A stretch of 37,039 nucleotides of DNA from an uncultured Phascolarctobacterium sp. (GTDB lineage Bacteria; Bacillota; Negativicutes; Acidaminococcales; Acidaminococcaceae). The stretch is taken from positions 1 to 37,039 of the forward strand of contig CANQBR010000016.1 in the NCBI GenBank assembly GCA_947589605.1, written 5' to 3'. The position numbers were made by a program, and so were the translations under genes. Of this stretch, positions 32,687 to 37,039 are shown piece by piece (position 1 is the stretch's first letter; every line of letters begins with the position of its first letter). The notes beneath the pieces are model-generated. The model searched no databases and had not been told where the DNA came from. It saw only the letters and a program-made list of their open reading frames with translations.

Positions 32687-32998
32687 ATGGCAACGTCACA
32701 AAAGATCAGGATTCGCCTGAAAGCTTATGACCACAAAGCACTGGATCAAAGTGCCATGAAGATCGTAGAGACTGCAAAACGCACCGGTGCGCAGGTATCG
32801 GGTCCCATCCCCCTGCCTACCGAAAAGAATATTTACACCATCTTGCGTTCTCCTCGTGGTAACAAAGATTCCCGTGAACAGTTTGAGATGCGCACTCATA
32901 AAAGATTAGTAGATATCATCGAGCCCACCGCCAAGACCGTGGATGCCCTCATGCGTCTGGATCTTCCCGCAGGTGTGGATATAGAGATCAAACTGTAA
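32687..32998 (+). CDS. rpsJ: 30S ribosomal protein S10
   Basis: 103 residues, starting with [19 protein letters not shown] and containing [19 protein letters not shown] and [13 protein letters not shown]10 is part of the 30S head and, as NusE, the partner of NusB in rRNA antitermination. AGGAGGA (32671-32677) is 9 bases before the ATG. It is the first gene of the S10 cluster and follows the structured spacer. Confidence 0.98.
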   Translation: MATSQKIRIRLKAYDHKALDQSAMKIVETAKRTGAQVSGPIPLPTEKNIYTILRSPRGNKDSREQFEMRTHKRLVDIIEPTAKTVDALMRLDLPAGVDIEIKL

Positions 32999-33013
32999 AG
33001 GAGGAGGTGCGAA

Positions 33014-33658
33014 ATGGCTAAAGGTATCTTAGGCAAAAAGCTGGGCATGACCCAGATATTTACCGCAGACGGCAAGCTGTTGCCTGTGACCGTAGTGGAA
33101 GCGGGCCCTTGCGTAGTGCTGCAGAATAAAACCGAAGACAACGACGGCTACAATGCCGTGCAGTTGGGCTTCGGCCAAGTCAAAGAAAAGCATGTGACCA
33201 AGCCCATGCTGGGCCATTTTGGCAAGGCCGGCGTCGGCCCGGTGAAATTCGTCCGGGAACTGCGCTTGTCTGCTCCCTCTGCCTACGCAGTCGGGGATAA
33301 AATCACTGCCGAGATCTTTGCCGCCGGCGAATTGATCGATGCTTCCGGCATCTCTCGGGGCAAAGGCTTCGCAGGCACCATCAAACGTCACAACTTCGCC
33401 AGAGGTCCCATGAAACACGGTTCCAAGTCCCATCGTGAGCCCGGCTCCATGGGTCCCATGCACTCCGGCCCCGGCGGCCGCGTCATCAAGGGCAAGAAGC
33501 TCCCTGGCCGTATGGGCGGTGTCAAAGTGACCGTACAAAGGCTCACCGTTGCCCGGGTCGATGCCCAGCGCAATCTTATCCTCGTCAAGGGCGCCATCCC
33601 CGGTGCCACAGGTTCTTTCGTAGTATTGAAAGAGACCTGCAAGCCTAATAAGAAATAA
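33014..33658 (+). CDS. rplC: 50S ribosomal protein L3
   Basis: 214 residues. The N-terminus AKGILGKKLGMTQIF and the extended loop MKHGSKSHREPGSMG are conserved, followed by GRVIKGKKLPGRMGG, which reaches towards the peptidyl transferase centre. It is an early 23S rRNA-binding protein. AAAGGAGGAGG lies just upstream, 15 bases after rpsJ. Length and order are normal. Confidence 0.98.
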   Translation: MAKGILGKKLGMTQIFTADGKLLPVTVVEAGPCVVLQNKTEDNDGYNAVQLGFGQVKEKHVTKPMLGHFGKAGVGPVKFVRELRLSAPSAYAVGDKITAEIFAAGELIDASGISRGKGFAGTIKRHNFARGPMKHGSKSHREPGSMGPMHSGPGGRVIKGKKLPGRMGGVKVTVQRLTVARVDAQRNLILVKGAIPGATGSFVVLKETCKPNKK

Positions 33659-33687
33659 GCCCAGCGCAAGAAAGGAGGCTGCATCTA

Positions 33688-34314
33688 ATGCCGAAGTTGT
33701 CAGTGTATAACATGTCCGGTGAAATAACCGGTGAGATAGAGCTCAGCGATGCCGTGTTCGGCGTCGAATTCAACGGGCCGCTGGTCCATCAGGCCGTGAT
33801 CAGGCAGCTGGCCAATCAGCGCCAGGGCACTTCTTCCACCAAGACCAGAGGTATGGTGAGAGGCGGCGGTCGCAAACCTTGGAAACAAAAGGATACCGGC
33901 CATGCCCGCAGCGGTTCCAATCGTTCCCCCGTATGGGTGGGCGGTGGCACCGTCTTCGGTCCCCATCCCCGCAGCTATGCCCAAAAGATGAACCGCAAGG
34001 CTCGCCGTTTGGCCCTGTGCTGCTGCCTGTCCGTGAAAGCGGCCGACAGCGAATTGGTAGTAGTGGAAGGCTTGGGCTTCGACGCTCCCAAGACCAAGAG
34101 CGCCGTTGCCTTCCTGAAAGCCTTCGAAGCTGCCGACGCTAAAGCATTGTTCATCACCGACGGCACCTGCGACAATTTGGAACTGTCCGTTCGCAATCTG
34201 CCCAAGGTGAAAGCCATCACCAACATGGGGCTGAATTGCTTTGATATCCTCAACAGCAACAAGATCTTCCTGGCCAAGGAAGTGGTAGAAAAGATCGAGG
34301 AGGTGCTTGCATAA
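33688..34314 (+). CDS. rplD: 50S ribosomal protein L4
   Basis: 208 residues. The long internal loop [32 protein letters not shown] lines the exit tunnel. In E. coli L4 also represses its own S10 operon by acting on the leader, which makes the fold ahead of rpsJ in this window interesting. The site AAAGGAGG is 14 bases before the start. Its stop shares one base with the rplW start. Confidence 0.97.
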   Translation: MPKLSVYNMSGEITGEIELSDAVFGVEFNGPLVHQAVIRQLANQRQGTSSTKTRGMVRGGGRKPWKQKDTGHARSGSNRSPVWVGGGTVFGPHPRSYAQKMNRKARRLALCCCLSVKAADSELVVVEGLGFDAPKTKSAVAFLKAFEAADAKALFITDGTCDNLELSVRNLPKVKAITNMGLNCFDILNSNKIFLAKEVVEKIEEVLA

Positions 34315-34604
34315 TGGCTGCTAATCCCCGTGACGTGCTGCTGCGGCCCATCATTACGGAAAAAACTTCAGCTATGCAGCAGCAGAACAAGTATACTTTC
34401 AGGGTCCCTCTGACCGCCAATAAGATCGAGATCCGCCAAGCCGTTGAAGCCGTATTCAACGTGAAAGTGGTGAGTGTCAACACTATCCGAGTGCTGGGCA
34501 AGACCAAGCGCATGGGTAGGAATGTAGGCAAACGTTCCGATTACAAGAAAGCGATCGTAAAACTGGCCGAAGGCAATACGATCCCACTCTTTGAAGGAAT
34601 GTAA
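34314..34604 (+). CDS. rplW: 50S ribosomal protein L23
   Basis: 96 residues, with [24 protein letters not shown] and [22 protein letters not shown] typical of L23. It sits at the tunnel exit and is the docking point for trigger factor and SRP. Its start overlaps the rplD stop by one base, with GAGGTG inside the rplD end as binding site. Confidence 0.97.
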   Translation: MAANPRDVLLRPIITEKTSAMQQQNKYTFRVPLTANKIEIRQAVEAVFNVKVVSVNTIRVLGKTKRMGRNVGKRSDYKKAIVKLAEGNTIPLFEGM

Positions 34605-34630
34605 GAGACGCAATTAGGAGGTAAGTTTAC

Positions 34631-35461
34631 ATGGCTATCAAAAGCTTTAACCCGTATACCCCTTCCAGGCGCTTCATCACCGTGTCTGCCTTCGAAGAGA
34701 TTACGACCGATAAACCCTACCGCCCTTTGACCACCAAATTGGTGCGCAAAGCCGGCCGCAACAACACCGGCAAGATGACCGTAAGGCATCAGGGTGGCGG
34801 CGTCAAGAGACAGTATCGCATAATCGACTTTAAGAGGAATAAGGACGGGATACCCGCCAAGGTCGCTACCATCGAATACGATCCCAACCGTAATGCCCGC
34901 ATCGCTCTGGTAAATTATGCCGACGGCGAGAAGCGCTACATTCTGGCTCCTTTGGGCCTGAAGGTGGGCGATGTTATCGAGAGCGGCGAGCAAGCCGATA
35001 TCAAGACCGGCAACTGTCTGCCTCTGAAGAATATCCCTCTGGGCACCATGGTCCACAATGTGGAGATGAAGATCGGCAAAGGCGGCCAGATGGCCCGCAG
35101 CGCCGGTTCCGCCGTTCAGTTGATGGCCAAGGAAGGCGACTACGCCCTGTTGCGTTTGCCTTCCGGCGAGATCCGTAAGGTGCACATCAACTGCCGGGCC
35201 ACCGTCGGGCAGGTAGGCAATATCGATGCCGAGAACATCACGATCGGCAAGGCCGGCCGCAGCCGTTGGCTGGGCATCCGTCCCGCCAACCGCGGCGTAG
35301 TAATGAATCCTAACGACCATCCCCACGGCGGCGGCGAAGGTCACTCTCCTGTCGGCCGCAAACGTCCTGTCACTCCTTGGGGCAAATGTGCTTTCGGTAC
35401 TCGCACCCGTAAGGAGAAGAAGGGCAGCTCCAAGCTGATCCTGAAGCGCAGGTCTAATTAA
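34631..35461 (+). CDS. rplB: 50S ribosomal protein L2
   Basis: 276 residues, standard length. It shows the N-terminal [25 protein letters not shown] and the C-terminal [19 protein letters not shown] with the histidine-rich loop needed at the peptidyl transferase centre. AGGAGGT precedes the start. It follows rplW by 26 bases and leads into rpsS. Confidence 0.98.
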   Translation: MAIKSFNPYTPSRRFITVSAFEEITTDKPYRPLTTKLVRKAGRNNTGKMTVRHQGGGVKRQYRIIDFKRNKDGIPAKVATIEYDPNRNARIALVNYADGEKRYILAPLGLKVGDVIESGEQADIKTGNCLPLKNIPLGTMVHNVEMKIGKGGQMARSAGSAVQLMAKEGDYALLRLPSGEIRKVHINCRATVGQVGNIDAENITIGKAGRSRWLGIRPANRGVVMNPNDHPHGGGEGHSPVGRKRPVTPWGKCAFGTRTRKEKKGSSKLILKRRSN

Positions 35462-35489
35462 GAGCTTGTAGGGAAAGGAGGCTAACCTA

Positions 35490-35768
35490 GTGTCCAGATC
35501 AGTAAAAAAGGGACCGTTCGTCCAAGAAAGTCTTTTGAAAAAGATCGACGGGCTGAATGCCGCAAACGATAAAAAAGTTGTGAAGACTTGGTCTCGCAGC
35601 TCCACTATATTGCCGTCCTTCGTTGGCCATACTATCGCCGTTCATGACGGCCGCAAACATGTGCCGGTCTTCATCACGGAGGATATGGTAGGTCACAAAT
35701 TGGGTGAGTTCGCACCTACCCGTACTTACAGAGGTCATGCGGACAAGAGCACCTCTGTGAAGAAGTAG
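35490..35768 (+). CDS. rpsS: 30S ribosomal protein S19
   Basis: 92 residues from a GTG start at 35490, with GGGAAAGGAGG (35471-35481) 8 bases upstream. Family sequence [32 protein letters not shown] and [16 protein letters not shown] is intact. It binds the 16S rRNA head with S13. No ATG suits the conserved N-terminus, so the GTG is used. Confidence 0.97.
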   Translation: MSRSVKKGPFVQESLLKKIDGLNAANDKKVVKTWSRSSTILPSFVGHTIAVHDGRKHVPVFITEDMVGHKLGEFAPTRTYRGHADKSTSVKK

Positions 35769-35781
35769 GAGGGCATAAGAA

Positions 35782-36117
35782 ATGACAGAAGTTAAAGCAG
35801 TTGCCAAATACATCCGCATCGCTCCCCGCAAGTTACGCATCGTCATCGACCTGATCAGGGGCAAATCCGTAGACGAAGCCTTTGCTATCCTGAGATTCAC
35901 TCCCAAGATCGGGTCCGAAGTGATAGAAAAAGTGCTGCGCAGTGCAGTTGCCAACGCCGAGCACAACTTCGACATGGACGTGGACAAATTAGTGGTATCC
36001 AGCTGCTATGTAGATGCCGGTCCCACTTTGAAGCGCATCCATCCCCGTTCCAGAGGACAGGCCTTCAAGATTTTGAAACGCTCCAGCCACGTGACCGTAG
36101 CAGTGAGTGCAAAGTAA
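35782..36117 (+). CDS. rplV: 50S ribosomal protein L22
   Basis: 111 residues: [23 protein letters not shown], followed by the tunnel-lining beta hairpin [20 protein letters not shown]. The hairpin tip shows no deletion of the kind linked to macrolide resistance. It starts 13 bases after rpsS with a GGAGGG site. Confidence 0.97.
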   Translation: MTEVKAVAKYIRIAPRKLRIVIDLIRGKSVDEAFAILRFTPKIGSEVIEKVLRSAVANAEHNFDMDVDKLVVSSCYVDAGPTLKRIHPRSRGQAFKILKRSSHVTVAVSAK

Positions 36118-36140
36118 CAGCCTAAAGGAGGGAATCGACA

Positions 36141-36809
36141 GTGGGTCAAAAAGTACATCCCCATGGATTGCGGGTCGGCATCATTAAAACATGGGATTCC
36201 AAATGGTATGCCGGTAAAGACTATGAGAAGTTTTTGCTGGAAGACATAAAGATCCGTGAGTTCATCAAAGAAAAACTTTTCCTTTCCGGTATCTCCAAAG
36301 TAGAGATCGAAAGAGCTTCCAATAAAGCCCGCATCAGCATCTATACCGCTAAGCCGGGCATGGTCATCGGCCGTCAGGGCAGCAACATCGAACTGCTGAA
36401 GAGCGATCTGAAGAAGATGACGGAAAGCAGCATCGACATCAATATCGTAGAGGTGAAGACCCCCGACTTGGATGCCACCTTGGTAGCGGAAAATATCGCC
36501 GCTCAGTTGGAGCGCCGTATCGCCTTCCGCCGGGCCATGAAGCAGTGCGTCGGCAGATCTATGCGCATGGGCGCCAAGGGCATCAAGATCCAATGCGGCG
36601 GCCGTTTGGGCGGCGCCGAGATCGCCCGCAGCGAAAGCTACAGAGAGGGCAGTATCCCTCTGCACACTTTGCGGGCCGACATCGACTACGGTACTGCCGA
36701 AGCCCACACTACTTACGGCCCTATCGGCGTAAAAGTGTGGATCTATAAAGGGGAAGTCCTGCCCGAGGGCAAAGAGGCAGCAAAGCCTGCCCGGTCAAAG
36801 GAGGCATAA
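36141..36809 (+). CDS. rpsC: 30S ribosomal protein S3
   Basis: 222 residues from a GTG start (AAAGGAGG at 36124-36131, 9 bases upstream). It begins [23 protein letters not shown] and includes the KH domain motif [15 protein letters not shown] (about residues 73-87). The C-terminal domain has [21 protein letters not shown]3 lies at the mRNA entry channel and helps unwind mRNA. rplP follows after 6 bases. Confidence 0.97.
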   Translation: MGQKVHPHGLRVGIIKTWDSKWYAGKDYEKFLLEDIKIREFIKEKLFLSGISKVEIERASNKARISIYTAKPGMVIGRQGSNIELLKSDLKKMTESSIDINIVEVKTPDLDATLVAENIAAQLERRIAFRRAMKQCVGRSMRMGAKGIKIQCGGRLGGAEIARSESYREGSIPLHTLRADIDYGTAEAHTTYGPIGVKVWIYKGEVLPEGKEAAKPARSKEA

Positions 36810-36815
36810 GACGAT

Positions 36816-37039
36816 ATGTTAATACCTAACAGAGTAAAGCATCGCAAGCAACATAGGGGCCGTATGACCGGCCGCGCCCACAGAGGCAACACCTTGGCCC
36901 ACGGCGATTACGGTCTGGTAGCGCTGGAGCCTTCTTGGATCACCAACAGACAGATCGAAGCAGCTCGTATCGCCATGACCCGTTACATCAAACGCGGCGG
37001 TCAGGTGTGGATCCAGATCTTCCCCGACAAGCCCGTTAC
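36816..37039 (+). CDS. rplP: 50S ribosomal protein L16 (partial, cut by window end)
   Basis: The first 74 residues are visible, starting [20 protein letters not shown] and continuing with [44 protein letters not shown]. This is the L16 N-terminal half, which contacts the A-site tRNA region of the 50S subunit. The gene runs off the window at 37039. AAAGGAGG within the end of rpsC serves as binding site. Confidence 0.96.
   Translation, partial: MLIPNRVKHRKQHRGRMTGRAHRGNTLAHGDYGLVALEPSWITNRQIEAARIAMTRYIKRGGQVWIQIFPDKPV

Overview
The window reads as a chromosomal segment of a Gram-negative-type (diderm) member of the Firmicutes, most likely class Negativicutes; genus is not resolved. Three things point there. 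The order asp23-amaP-nusB-xseA-xseB-ispA-dxs-tlyA-nadK-argR-recN and an L7Ae-type gene ahead of rpsL are Firmicutes arrangements. A complete lipoprotein/RND efflux pair implies an outer membrane. recN is followed by a Nudix gene rather than by spoIVB/spo0A, which suggests a non-sporulating lineage. Codon use looks even throughout, and I see no phage, insertion sequence or CRISPR array.

Layout. (1) 1-285: tail of an Rpn-type nuclease/transposase-like protein, then a terminator and about 240 bases with no recognisable gene. (2) 620-12127: one long plus-strand housekeeping operon from a single good promoter. It covers envelope stress anchoring (asp23, amaP, DUF2273), antitermination (nusB), a TsaD-like paralog, exonuclease VII, isoprenoid precursor synthesis (ispA, dxs), an rRNA methyltransferase (tlyA), NAD kinase, ArgR, RecN and a Nudix hydrolase. 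Many genes overlap or nearly abut. A small His-rich secreted protein follows. (3) 12583-15379, minus strand: an ABC importer of the sulfonate/taurine/nitrate type, with the binding lipoprotein first and two intercistronic hairpins. (4) 15841-17277: a secreted protein of unknown role. (5) 17384-21903: RND efflux operon (periplasmic adaptor plus inner-membrane pump) with a near-consensus promoter and a palindrome at the predicted start site; no outer-membrane channel or regulator gene is next to it. (6) 21911-24868: two half-size chromate-transporter-family proteins plus a leaderless gamma-glutamyltransferase, resembling the B. subtilis ywrA-ywrB-ywrD set. (7) 24997-25772: a GNAT acetyltransferase (minus) and tRNA-Arg(CCG) with its own promoter and terminator. 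(8) 25809-27498: a small operon of a hotdog thioesterase, a CofE-like protein and a single-pass membrane protein. (9) 27830-37039: the str-S10 ribosomal region (L7Ae-like, rpsL, rpsG, fusA, tuf, then rpsJ, rplC, rplD, rplW, rplB, rpsS, rplV, rpsC, rplP cut by the window end).

The most interesting item that standard gene annotation would miss is the tuf-rpsJ spacer. It contains mutually exclusive hairpins and a closed multi-helix fold directly ahead of the S10 cluster, a candidate ribosomal-protein leader or attenuator. Next are the conserved-looking but biochemically unexplained gene sets: the TsaD paralog, the transporter/GGT trio, and the thioesterase/CofE-like/membrane-protein trio. All function calls come from reading the sequence and recalling families; no database search was run.
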